A DNA stretch of 14,386 nucleotides from Chrysochromulina parva (GCA_002887195.1 PJAB01001451.1:1-14386); one strand, 5' to 3'; positions 1-7,611 are shown, numbered from the stretch's first letter. The notes: a model not told the origin generated them from the sequence alone. Program-made: numbers and translations.

Positions 1-115
1 ACCACTTCGAGCGGGTGGGCTCGCAGATCACCGGTTGCTCTAACCTTTACCCGCTTAACGCTTCCCAGAGCGTGTCTAAGATTCGGTTGCAGCTCTTCAC
101 TGTGTCCTGTTTCAC

Positions 116-129
116 TGTTACATGTAACA
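116..129. promoter_or_regulatory. 14-bp perfect palindrome upstream of the first gene
   Basis: TGTTACATGTAACA is a perfect 14-bp palindrome ending 71 bp before the ATG at 201. It lies where a promoter or 5' UTR would be, so a dimeric factor site is possible. A 14-bp palindrome is expected about once by chance in a window this size, so support is weak. The rest of 1-200 shows no other feature I can name. Confidence 0.2.
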
Positions 130-200
130 AGAAAGCCCATTGTTCCGCCCTCACGAGGGCTGCCAGCGCTCACCCACCCATCGCTTGCCGGCGTTGCACA

Positions 201-797
201 ATGCAAGCTTTTGCTGCAGAGGAAACGCTGGATGACGCGCAGATACAAGCATTGCTCGCAAGCGAAGGTCTCGCGGAATTGGCTCCACCGCCGGCACCCG
301 CGAGCAAGTATGCCGATGCGATTGCGAATGCGAGCGTGTGCGTGCGGAGAGATTGCCTCGTGCTGGATGCCGCACTCGGTGGGCGTGACGCATGGGATAC
401 GGAGCTGTCCCGTTCGGAAGTCGACTTTGCAGAGCCAGAGGAACGTCCTGACGTCGTCGGTGGCAGTGGCACCACCTGGGCAGCCAGTGTCAGCGTCGTA
501 TTTTCTTTGATGGCACTGCATCCGGACGCTGCCCCCGAGCACATGCACGACGAGACGGGCAGTGGCCAATCGCAGAAGCAGCCCTCACGCTCATCGGCCA
601 TCGAGCTTGCAGAGGCGAGGGCCATAGAGTCGGCCAGGCGGCGACTCGCAAAGAGATTTGCGCTCAATTTAGACAATTCGTTGCTCTTAGCGATTGAGGC
701 TCAGGTAGGCAAAGGGTTCGTGGCCCAGATGACAGCGGTGCCCAAGAAGCGCAAATGGGAACAGTCCTTCGGTCGCGGAGTCGGTCGCCGACGTTGA
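201..797 (+). CDS. Hypothetical protein with basic NLS-like C-terminus
   Basis: I do not recognise this 198-aa protein. The frame is open from 15, but the first 62 codons read like untranslated sequence and the ATG at 201 is followed by a typical acidic/Ala-rich N-terminus (residues 1-40). Residues 40-130 are mixed and slightly acidic. Residues about 131-177 look helical, with regularly spaced Arg, Glu, Ala and Leu. The C-terminus is strongly basic: PKKRK at 181-185 resembles a monopartite nuclear localisation signal and is followed by a Gly/Arg tail. A nuclear role is inferred from that tail alone. It converges on the MFS gene downstream. A donor-like AG|GTAGGC at 705 could extend the gene by splicing, but the only nearby acceptor gives an implausible 31-nt intron. 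The opposite strand is also open over much of the gene, so even its coding status is moderate. Confidence 0.5.
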   Translation: MQAFAAEETLDDAQIQALLASEGLAELAPPPAPASKYADAIANASVCVRRDCLVLDAALGGRDAWDTELSRSEVDFAEPEERPDVVGGSGTTWAASVSVVFSLMALHPDAAPEHMHDETGSGQSQKQPSRSSAIELAEARAIESARRRLAKRFALNLDNSLLLAIEAQVGKGFVAQMTAVPKKRKWEQSFGRGVGRRR

Positions 798-1251
798 TGG
801 TCGCCGCGTGTGATGATCAGCGTGTTCACGGCCACAGCAGCCTTCACGCACGTGCACAAGGCCGTGGCCCCAGAGCTCAAAGTCTGGGCGCACCTCGGGC
901 TGTGCGAAGGCCACAGTGGGAGCGCTCGCGGTGTGTGCACGTGAGAGGCGTTTCCTGATGCTATTTTGAACATTGTAAGTTGACATATACCGTTCACCGC
1001 GCAATTTGTGAAGTCGTCTGTCGGTGTCGGAGACGCCGCGCGGCCCTGGCCCGGCCCCCGCGGCCGCGCGGCCGCGCGCACTCCGCACAGCTCGGCCGGG
1101 CTCGGCGCCGCCGTGCTCTGCGAGCCGGCTAGTACGGTTGGAGTACGCAGAGCGGTGATGTGCACAACTTTTGAGAGCCCGAGCGAAGAGACTGTATACA
1201 CAGTGATCCGGCAGCCTCGGCTGGATCTCACTACACGACAACGTAACTGGA
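798..1251. other. Convergent intergenic region
   Basis: This 454-bp stretch lies between the 3' ends of the unknown protein and the MFS transporter and probably holds both 3' UTRs. Long open frames cross it on the minus strand, but their translations lack domain-like character and run through both neighbours. It contains a very GC-rich block at about 1036-1080. I see no RNA gene or obvious poly(A) signal. Confidence 0.6.
1059..1076. repeat. 18-bp GC-only palindrome
   Basis: CGCGGCCGCGCGGCCGCG is a perfect 18-bp self-complementary stretch inside a GC-rich block, between two convergent genes. It could form a hairpin in either 3' UTR. Because the surrounding DNA is almost all G and C, a chance origin is plausible. 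Confidence 0.4.
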
Positions 1252-2790
1252 TCACGGAGCGTTGATAGAGCCCGCCCGCAGCGGCTCCGTAGCGTACGAG
1301 CCCGCGGACGAGGAGTGAGGTTCCGGCACCTTGACGAATATGATGAGCAAGGGCACCATGGCGAGGTGCAATGCCGCCGCTGGAAACGCTGACGGCGCCA
1401 AGCCGTCTGCGAGCCACGGCGCGGTCGTTGCAGCGTCGAATGCGTAGACCAGCGGGAGCGAAAGCAACGGTCCGAGTGTCTGTCCTATGGCGAAGGCTGT
1501 CGACTGAACGGCGCCAGCTTCTCCAAAACCCGCCTCGCCATGCTCCTCTGCCAAAGAGGAGAGGAGGGGCAGCGATGGCGTGTCTATGAGTGCTAGCCCA
1601 GCACCGATGAGTGAGAGGCCCGCGGCGATCACGGGCACCGAATGGAATGCAATCTGCGCTCGGTCGGTCTGATCAGCGAGCGTCCCCGCCCAGGGTGCGA
1701 GGCCAAGGAGACAGAGCCCGAGCGCGTTCACACAGAGCCCCGCCACCAGCTGCGGCACCCGCCGCCTCCGAGTATCCGCACATTGGCCGGCGAGGGGCGT
1801 CATGATGAAATACGAGACGGTCGCCGCTCCGAAGATGAGGCCTTGGAGGCCCGATTCGTATTGGAGGGGACCGTTACCAAGCCAGAGTGGGGCGAGTGGC
1901 TCGGTGAGTGAGCAAGCGAGGTTGCCGGTGGCGATGGTCGCGCCGACGATGAAGGCGGACGGATGGCGCCACAATGGTCTCTTGGACGCCGCAGACGGCG
2001 TCGCAGCGGCATCAGACGGCGGCGCTGTGGCGGTGGAGGCTGGCAGCATGGGGCGGAGGCAGATGAGGAGGGCAGCATCGAGGAGGACTAAGCCGCCGAG
2101 GGTGTAGAAGGGGGCTGCAAGACCGGCAGCCTGTGCGAAGAAGCCGCCGATGATGGGCGAGAGAGCACCGAGCGCGAGCCCAGACATGGCGGTGCCCGAC
2201 GCACCACCGCGCTCCTCATCAGGGTGTGTGGACGAGACGAGGGCGAGGCCTCCGGAGATGATCGTGGCCGAGGAGAGGCCTTGCATCGCGCGCGAGAGGA
2301 CGAGGCACCCGTAGATCGTGTGTTTGGCGCCGACCGACATTGGTGCCTCGCCGCTGCCAGCTTCGCCGCTGCCAGCTGCGCCCATCACGTCATAAAAGTC
2401 CACTGGCTGCACGGCGTCTGCCACAAAGGCTAGTGCTACGCCAAAGAGTGCAGCGCAAGCACCAAGGATGCCAAAAGCGATCAGCAGAGGCCAGAAGGGC
2501 CCATGCGTGTCGACAAGCTTTCCTAGCAGTGGCGCGAATACTAGCTGAACTAAGGGCCCGGCGGCGAATAGCGGGAAGACGTATATCTCGGACAGGTCCA
2601 GCTGCCGAGTGAGCACGTGCGGCATGATTGGAATGATGACCGTGCCGAGTGAGGTGAAGATGAAGAAGGCCAACGCGACGACCAGGACGACTGTGCGCTT
2701 GGGTTGACGCGCAGCTAACATGGCCGCATTGTTGAGCACGATGGCATCGATGTCATCGCGCTCAGCGAGCAGCGACTCACCGAGGGCCAT
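1252..2790 (-). CDS. MFS transporter, SLC18 vesicular-amine-transporter-like
   Basis: This is a 512-aa major facilitator protein with about twelve hydrophobic segments, starting near residues 33-57 and ending near 468-487. I chose the ATG at 2790 (context AAGATGG, good Kozak match) over an in-frame GTG at 2799. Family evidence: the SRAMQG signature at 166-171, DEERGG at 191-196, a conserved P-I-M-P in TM1, LTEPLAPLW in TM7 and a TM10 Asp at 403. These align well with animal VMAT/VAChT antiporters, which load amines into vesicles in exchange for protons. However, the TM1 Asp, TM2 Lys and TM11 Asp of VMATs align with F45, G78 and S430 here, whereas E297 and D403 are kept. There is no large glycosylated TM1-2 loop; the TM3-4 loop carries a Gly/Ser/Glu repeat. 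I infer an organic amine, cation or drug exporter of an internal membrane or plasma membrane; the substrate is unknown. Confidence 0.85.
   Translation of the reverse strand: MALGESLLAERDDIDAIVLNNAAMLAARQPKRTVVLVVALAFFIFTSLGTVIIPIMPHVLTRQLDLSEIYVFPLFAAGPLVQLVFAPLLGKLVDTHGPFWPLLIAFGILGACAALFGVALAFVADAVQPVDFYDVMGAAGSGEAGSGEAPMSVGAKHTIYGCLVLSRAMQGLSSATIISGGLALVSSTHPDEERGGASGTAMSGLALGALSPIIGGFFAQAAGLAAPFYTLGGLVLLDAALLICLRPMLPASTATAPPSDAAATPSAASKRPLWRHPSAFIVGATIATGNLACSLTEPLAPLWLGNGPLQYESGLQGLIFGAATVSYFIMTPLAGQCADTRRRRVPQLVAGLCVNALGLCLLGLAPWAGTLADQTDRAQIAFHSVPVIAAGLSLIGAGLALIDTPSLPLLSSLAEEHGEAGFGEAGAVQSTAFAIGQTLGPLLSLPLVYAFDAATTAPWLADGLAPSAFPAAALHLAMVPLLIIFVKVPEPHSSSAGSYATEPLRAGSINAP
2348..2377. 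repeat. 15-bp tandem duplication inside the MFS gene
   Basis: Two adjacent identical 15-bp units (TCGCCGCTGCCAGCT) add an in-frame five-residue duplication, read on the minus strand as Glu-Ala-Gly-Ser-Gly, in the loop between transmembrane segments 3 and 4. It is probably a replication-slippage expansion in a tolerant loop. Confidence 0.8.
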
Positions 2791-3411
2791 CTTTTGCACA
2801 CGAGCTCGACGACTATTCTTACTGTACCGGTAGCAAGTTTTTCGGGAGATCCGAGGCGGGGCCGAGGACGGCGGACTTCAGGTAGAGGTAGTGTGCGGTG
2901 TAGCCGGCGGACCGGTGACAACCCGGTGACTCACGTCCTTTTTAGAAGAGCTTAGACGGGCGCGAAGGTCGCCTCGGAGGCGACAGGGCCGGGGATCGCG
3001 TGCGCTGCGCGCGGCTATGGGCTATGTAAGCACCGCCGGCGTGCCTTATACTACTGCGAGAGTCCGCGGGCCGCGACCGCGAGATCAATTGCGCGAGATC
3101 TGAAAGAGCGCATGGCGCAGCGTAAAGGAGAGGCAGAGGCATCTGAGAGGCATCGGTCGCATCGCATGTGCCCCGGCCCCCGTGGGCCCTGCAGGGTGGA
3201 GGGTCCGCCTCCGCGCCGCCGAGCGCCGTCCGCGTCCCAAAGAGGTAAAGAGGTGATCTTAAGGTGATCTCTGGTTCTCACGCCGCACGCTTCCGAGTGA
3301 AGAGACCCGCATGCAATCGGCGTCAGGCAGAGCGTGGCATCTGGATCGTTAACGTTCACTGTATGTGTACACGGCACACGTACGCGTGTCGCTTTGCCTA
3401 CACAACACTCA
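2791..3411. other. Intergenic region between MFS and bL31 genes
   Basis: These 621 bp should hold the MFS promoter and 5' UTR on the right side of that gene, and the 3' UTR of the bL31 gene. I find no convincing extra gene. It contains a 17-bp inverted repeat at 2968-2984 (GTCGCCTC, one base, GAGGCGAC) and a direct repeat of GGTGATCT around 3252-3270. Frames crossing the region belong to spurious extensions of the bL31 exon. Confidence 0.55.
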
Positions 3412-3740
3412 CTAATCGAAGAGGTCCTGCTTGGTTTTGGTCCGCACTCGCTCAAGGCGCTGCTCCTCGCGACGACCAAGCATACCCGACTGATCGGTCG
3501 TACCCTGCACAGCAGAACAGGACGCGGTGGTGATGACTCGCGGTGAGCTTCGGTTGCACACGGGCTTTGCGCAAGGGAGGCGGCCGCTCTCACCAAGTAG
3601 GCGGGGTGATTTGCGGGGTCGCGATCAAGCTGCAGCGTGTTGCCCACGGTGCGCACGGCGCTCGGCACGCGGAATGTGGCGCCGTCCGACATGACGATCT
3701 TGATCGTGCGATAGAGGTTCGGCCTCAAACTCTTCGGCAT
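3412..3740 (-). CDS. Ribosomal protein bL31, probably mitochondrial (two exons)
   Basis: Exon 1 runs 3740 to 3594 and exon 2 runs 3504 to 3412, joined in phase 0 across an 89-nt intron, giving 79 residues and a TAG stop. Exon 1 encodes a beta-type segment with MSDGATFRVPSA at 17-28 and DPANHPAYL at 41-49; the NHP(x)Y block matches the conserved end of the bL31 core. Exon 2 adds a highly charged helix-like tail with GRREEQRLERV at 10-20 of the exon. The zinc-binding Cys pairs of some bacterial L31 are absent, so this is a C-minus form as in organellar versions. The length is near the usual 70-80 residues. The ATG at 3740 is the only in-frame ATG in the upstream open frame; a further 5' exon carrying a mitochondrial presequence is possible but not visible. 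It is divergent from the methyltransferase gene. A plastid version cannot be excluded. Confidence 0.75.
3505..3593 (-). other. 89-nt spliceosomal intron in the bL31 gene
   Basis: Read on the minus strand, the coding sequence reaches TTG and then GTGAGAGCGG, a canonical donor. The acceptor is TTCTGCTGTGCAG followed by GG, with a short pyrimidine-rich run before it. The length of 89 is not a multiple of three. Removing it switches the frame from a long spurious extension to a short charged tail with a stop. A possible branch region is the CTCAC about 45 nt before the acceptor. Confidence 0.75.
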
Positions 3741-4039
3741 CCAGCGCCCTGTTCCGAGACGACCAGCGCCCTCCGAGACGACCACAGTCGAGACGTGGGT
3801 CGCGCGAGTCAGATCTTTACCGGTATCGCGCGGGGGCGCCGCCTTGGGCACCTCAAAAAAGATTGTGATCTTTTTCGAATAACGAACGCCCTTAGTCGCC
3901 GAAACGTTTTGGTACAGTACATCTCCCCACAGAGCAGTGCGGGTACACACACCGAGCGTCCCCGCATCGGAGGGAGTCTGCACGCGGGGTCTGCACGAGG
4001 CGCTTGCGCCGCACCGCCGCCGCCACCGCCGCCGCACCA
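3741..4039. promoter_or_regulatory. Divergent promoter region, bL31 / methyltransferase
   Basis: These 299 bp separate two divergent ATGs and must contain both 5' UTRs and start regions. An exact inverted repeat at 3856-3875 (AAAAAGAT, TGTG, ATCTTTTT) is the only AT-rich element in a GC-rich stretch. A trinucleotide-like CCGCCGCCA run sits at 4012-4034, just before the methyltransferase start. No TATA box is evident. Confidence 0.45.
3856..3875. repeat. 8-bp inverted repeat with 4-nt loop
   Basis: AAAAAGAT at 3856-3863 and ATCTTTTT at 3868-3875 are perfect reverse complements around TGTG. The element lies between divergent starts and could be a protein site or a hairpin in the bL31 5' UTR. 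Confidence 0.6.
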
Positions 4040-7000
4040 ATGAATGGAGCGAAGAGAGCAAAGAGAGGTGAGCCGCACCATGATGACATTGGAAAAAAGG
4101 CGTTTGGTCGCAACAAATTGTTGGGCAATCGGTGGAAGCAGGGCATGATTGTGGACACGCAAATCTATGATGGGCACTTGGAGCATCGTATTGAGTTCAG
4201 CGATGGACAAAAGTTCTGGTTCGACGGCGATAATTTTTCTTTCGAGTGCCCACAGGCAACAGATCCTCTTGGAATTCCCTTCTTCCCGGTTTTGATTCAT
4301 CCAGCTCGCCTGAGCGGCTCCGAGTCCCAGCAGCCTGGCGAGCTCCCAGTCCCAGTCATGGCCAGGCGATGGCTGCTGTGCCGCCGTTTCAGCGTACCAG
4401 GCTATCATCCAAGGCAAACTCGGGAGCAGTCGACTGTGTGCCGCGTGAGCAGCCTTGAGACTGCAGCCGAGACATCGTGCTCTGTCGCAGCATGCTCCAC
4501 GGTGGCAAGTGGTGCCAACGTTGCATCCGGCGGTGCAGTAACGATTGCGATCAGCAAGCAAGCTCGCCGGCCAGCAAAGCTCCCCGCTACTCCCATCGTT
4601 GCAAAATTCAAAAGCAAACCCTTATGCAACGTTCCATCATGCCATTCGCCCGCCACTGCCGACCATCCGGTGGTGAAGGGCATGCGAGTGTGCAACGCTC
4701 ATTGCGAGCGCGTGCGGCGCGTGCCCGAGCTGTTAAAGGAAGGTGATCCGAGCGTGACGTGCGCTCACACCGATAAGCGATTAGGATGGCGATGCCAATC
4801 ACATGGGTGCCAGCTGGACTTCCAACGGCCGTGCCTCGTGTGCGGGGAGGGCAATCCTAATGACTTCGCGTCGGATGGCACTGCCCGTGCAAACCTTGAG
4901 GAGCCGAGCCACTTCAAGAATGAAGGCGAGGTGGTGGTTTGCGAGCATGAGGGAGAGGCACCCTCCCCTTGCATACGGCCTGGCTGCACGGCATACCTTC
5001 ACTCGCGATGCCGCAAGCTGCTTGCCTCCCGCGTGCGCGTGTACTGGGATGGAGATAAAGCATGGTATTGGGGCAACGTCAACTACGATGCCGCTCCGGC
5101 TGGCCGCAATACTGTCCTTATCAATTACGACGATGGTCTAACGCAGTGCGAGGATCTGGACGATGTTGAGATTAAGGTCCAGTGGCTCGTGAATCGCTCC
5201 GCCGGGCAGGTTGCATGTGCAGACTGGCGGGCTATTTGCACATGCTTGTACGGCGTGCTGTGCAACAAGCCAAGTGCTCAGCTGCTCGAGGAGCAGATGC
5301 GTGCGTGCGCTGTATGTTGCACACTGGACCAGCGCATCGGCTCGGAGCCTGGTGATGCGAACGAGATCATCTTCTGTGATGCTTGTGGTGTGCCAGTCCA
5401 CCTCTTCTGCTACGGCCAGCCCAGACATGGGCCATTGTTTGGACGCTCGGCCGCCAAGAACATGCGATTTACTTGCGATCACTGCACGCATGTGCAAGGC
5501 ACAGGGACGCCTGCCGTGTGCTGCCTGTGTGCACGTGGTGATGGCATGATGCGGCAGCGATCTGATGGCGAATGGGCACATATCTCGTGCCTAAAGTTCA
5601 ACAATGCAATCGAATTTGGTGGAGGGAAGCGTCCGTCAGCTGCCAAACGGCACAATGCAGAGCGGCTGTGCAGTCGGAATTCTGGCTGCCACACATGCCT
5701 GATGGATCAGTGGTCTTTTTCCAACCGCTCAAAGTCGATTCAGAAAACCATCAAGCAAAAGGGCTGGCGGTGTACTGCAGCTGGCTGCCACAACCCACAG
5801 CTGATTGATGGTTTGGTGCTCTGTGGCGGGCAGGGCGAAGGCTGCAAGAATGTGGTGCATATTAGCTGCGCCCAGCGTTTCAATTCGGGCTGGCACATAA
5901 AGAGTTTGGAGGCAGATGCAGAGAGCGTCGTGACCGAGGTCTTGTGTGCTAGTTGCACTGATTGCTTCATCGATTGCCGCAATGGCACCCGCACTCCCAT
6001 CTGGCGCCGCACCGTGGTGCCGCAGCTGTCGATCGTCGAGAAGTGGGTCGCCGACAACGAGTACTCGGCAGCGACATGGACATTCATGGATTGGGCCCAC
6101 GGGCCGTGCGGCGGTTTTACTAGGGTCGGTCACCGTGCAGGCGGTGCGTGCATCGGTGCATGCGACATTGATCCGGAAGCACGGGCAGCCTACCTGGCCA
6201 CCTTCGACTTTAGGCACGCGCCGTTGGACAACATCTCAAAGATGGGTACCGACGCATCTGTCGCCCGTCCGGCGACGATAGTCTATTGTGGCTTCTGCTG
6301 CAAACCCTTCTCAACTGAAGGGAAGCGGCTCGGTTTCAAGGACGAAACCTTCGGTGACAACTTTTCACTTATGGCTCAGGCGCTGCAGGCTCGTCTCGCT
6401 GCTGGGATCTACGACCCGTGCCTGATTTGCGAGAATGTGCCAAACCTCCTCAACTTCCTCAGCCTCGACCACCTGAAAAAGCTTGGGTACTATGTCAAGG
6501 TCTTTGTGGTCTCTGGCAGTCATTTTCGTTGTGCCAATGTGCGTGAGCGGCTGGTGCTGGTCGGCTTTCGTGACAGGGCTGCTTTCGACCGATTCACCCC
6601 GCCACCACCGCAAGCCAACAAACCCACAGCATTGCGTTCGGTACTCAAGCCATATAGTACCACGACTGGGCTGGACCTATTCTTGAACGCGACTCAATTC
6701 AAGCTCGCCAATGAGCACTCACATGTTGTCGGCCTGGGCTGGCCATCAGGGGCGCGCTCGCCCACGAGCTCGTACGGCTCGCTCAAGACTCCAGGTACGC
6801 TGTTGTGCGTGTCCCGCGCCTTCGAGACACGGGAGACGCCGCTCACAGTGCATGAGATCAAGGAGCTGAACACAGGCGACTTGCGCAAGCTGCACCCGGA
6901 CGAGATTCTTGCCTCGTTCAGCTTCAGACCTGAGGAGCGGCCTCGGCTGATGGGCCCATTGCAGGTGCAGTATACAGCTGTGGCACAGACAATTTGTCTG

Positions 7001-7354
7001 AACGTGTTTGAAGCGTTCACTGTCGAGGTCCTCGCTGCGATAGGTAAGCCTGGCCCGCGTGATAGGCTCTATGCGAGCCTGGAAGATCCAGCCGTCTGCA
7101 GAGGCACAACATCTCTTGGAGGCAGCTCATCAACCTCAGGGAGCAGCAGCAGCAGTGCTCGCCACACCGGTCCGCCTTGCTGGCTTGAACCACGTCTCTC
7201 AAAGCTGGGTGTGCCCTTCGCCAAGTACATGCCGTTGCGTGGCACTGACGACGATCTTCTGCCAGAGGATAGCCTATCTGAATATGAGAAACAGAATCTG
7301 GCCAGTATTGAGCACAACAGGTCGATTCTTGTGGAACTGGGGCTTCGCACCTGA
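4040..7354 (+). CDS. C5 cytosine DNA methyltransferase with Tudor-like and PZP (PHD-knuckle-ePHD) domains
   Basis: The open frame begins at a TTG (4004); the first ATG is 4040, giving 1104 aa. Domains in that numbering: Tudor-like strand-rich segment about 29-69 (IEFSDGQKFWFDGDNF at 52-67); low-complexity linker 70-195; Cys/His clusters 196-222 and 241-324; second Tudor-like segment 331-381 (VYWDGDKAWYWGNV, INYDDG); PHD finger 423-482 with a full C4HC3 set; zinc knuckle at C494, C497, H514, C517; extended PHD 578-639, also C4HC3. This PHD-knuckle-ePHD order matches histone-H3 readers such as BRPF, JADE and AF10. The C-terminal part (about 679-998) is a C5-methyltransferase: cofactor-loop motif I, FCCKPFS with catalytic C754, ENV at 798-800, and NVRERLVLVGFR (motif VIII) at 833-844. 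I infer a nuclear enzyme methylating cytosine where histone tails permit. Motifs I, IV and X are divergent, so activity needs proof. A Ser-rich stretch lies near 1027-1040. Linker 70-195 could hide an unspliced intron. Confidence 0.85.
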   Translation: MNGAKRAKRGEPHHDDIGKKAFGRNKLLGNRWKQGMIVDTQIYDGHLEHRIEFSDGQKFWFDGDNFSFECPQATDPLGIPFFPVLIHPARLSGSESQQPGELPVPVMARRWLLCRRFSVPGYHPRQTREQSTVCRVSSLETAAETSCSVAACSTVASGANVASGGAVTIAISKQARRPAKLPATPIVAKFKSKPLCNVPSCHSPATADHPVVKGMRVCNAHCERVRRVPELLKEGDPSVTCAHTDKRLGWRCQSHGCQLDFQRPCLVCGEGNPNDFASDGTARANLEEPSHFKNEGEVVVCEHEGEAPSPCIRPGCTAYLHSRCRKLLASRVRVYWDGDKAWYWGNVNYDAAPAGRNTVLINYDDGLTQCEDLDDVEIKVQWLVNRSAGQVACADWRAICTCLYGVLCNKPSAQLLEEQMRACAVCCTLDQRIGSEPGDANEIIFCDACGVPVHLFCYGQPRHGPLFGRSAAKNMRFTCDHCTHVQGTGTPAVCCLCARGDGMMRQRSDGEWAHISCLKFNNAIEFGGGKRPSAAKRHNAERLCSRNSGCHTCLMDQWSFSNRSKSIQKTIKQKGWRCTAAGCHNPQLIDGLVLCGGQGEGCKNVVHISCAQRFNSGWHIKSLEADAESVVTEVLCASCTDCFIDCRNGTRTPIWRRTVVPQLSIVEKWVADNEYSAATWTFMDWAHGPCGGFTRVGHRAGGACIGACDIDPEARAAYLATFDFRHAPLDNISKMGTDASVARPATIVYCGFCCKPFSTEGKRLGFKDETFGDNFSLMAQALQARLAAGIYDPCLICENVPNLLNFLSLDHLKKLGYYVKVFVVSGSHFRCANVRERLVLVGFRDRAAFDRFTPPPPQANKPTALRSVLKPYSTTTGLDLFLNATQFKLANEHSHVVGLGWPSGARSPTSSYGSLKTPGTLLCVSRAFETRETPLTVHEIKELNTGDLRKLHPDEILASFSFRPEERPRLMGPLQVQYTAVAQTICLNVFEAFTVEVLAAIGKPGPRDRLYASLEDPAVCRGTTSLGGSSSTSGSSSSSARHTGPPCWLEPRLSKLGVPFAKYMPLRGTDDDLLPEDSLSEYEKQNLASIEHNRSILVELGLRT

Positions 7355-7434
7355 TCGCTGATGAACTAGATGTGAAATCAATCATCCAACCGTGCTCGCA
7401 GCTTGCGCCCAACTCTTTTGAACGATGTTCCGTC

Positions 7435-7461
7435 AGGTTCTACAGGTTCTACAGGTTCTAC
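7435..7461. repeat. Three 9-bp tandem repeats
   Basis: AGGTTCTAC occurs three times in exact head-to-tail copies, about 80 bp after the methyltransferase stop codon, so within its probable 3' UTR. It could be a small microsatellite-like expansion or a repeated RNA-binding site. Confidence 0.85.
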
Positions 7462-7591
7462 CGTAACCCGAAGTTGTCCTTCACGGCGATCTTCACGCAT
7501 GCTCCGTGTCTCGTAAGGTGTGTGTATCCTGAGCGGGCAGTAACAGTGCCGTAGCACGTCAGTCGTGATAAACGTTCAAACAACGGTTGTC

Positions 7592-7611
7592 GCGTGTGAA
7601 CGTTCACACGC
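7592..7611. promoter_or_regulatory. 20-bp perfect palindrome before the start of the next gene
   Basis: GCGTGTGAACGTTCACACGC is perfectly self-complementary over 20 bp and ends 43 bp before the ATG at 7655. Its core AACGTTCA is repeated in direct orientation at 7571-7578, 28 bp upstream. A site for a homodimeric transcription factor, or a 5' UTR hairpin, is the natural reading. The function is not shown by the sequence alone. Confidence 0.5.

Noticed and set aside
15..200. 62-codon N-terminal extension of the first gene
   Set aside because: It starts at a GTG, has no targeting-signal or domain character, and contains the 14-bp palindrome. The ATG at 201 gives a more natural N-terminus.
705..735. 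Intron at the end of the first gene
   Set aside because: AG|GTAGGC and GACAG| are present, but the intron would be only 31 nt, and the unspliced reading keeps a convincing basic tail.
701..1417. 238-codon minus-strand frame across the convergent spacer
   Set aside because: It overlaps the end of the MFS gene and the unknown protein, has no domain character, and reads through GC-rich palindromic DNA.
3225..3300. tRNA-like remnant
   Set aside because: The minus-strand translation resembles the spurious peptides produced by tRNA T-arms, but the GGTTCTCAC element does not fit the GGTTCRA T-loop and no acceptor, D or anticodon stems can be paired.
3051..4061. 336-codon minus-strand open frame
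   Set aside because: It starts at TTG, its only domain-like part is the bL31 exon, and its tail is intron and 3' flank read through in a false frame.
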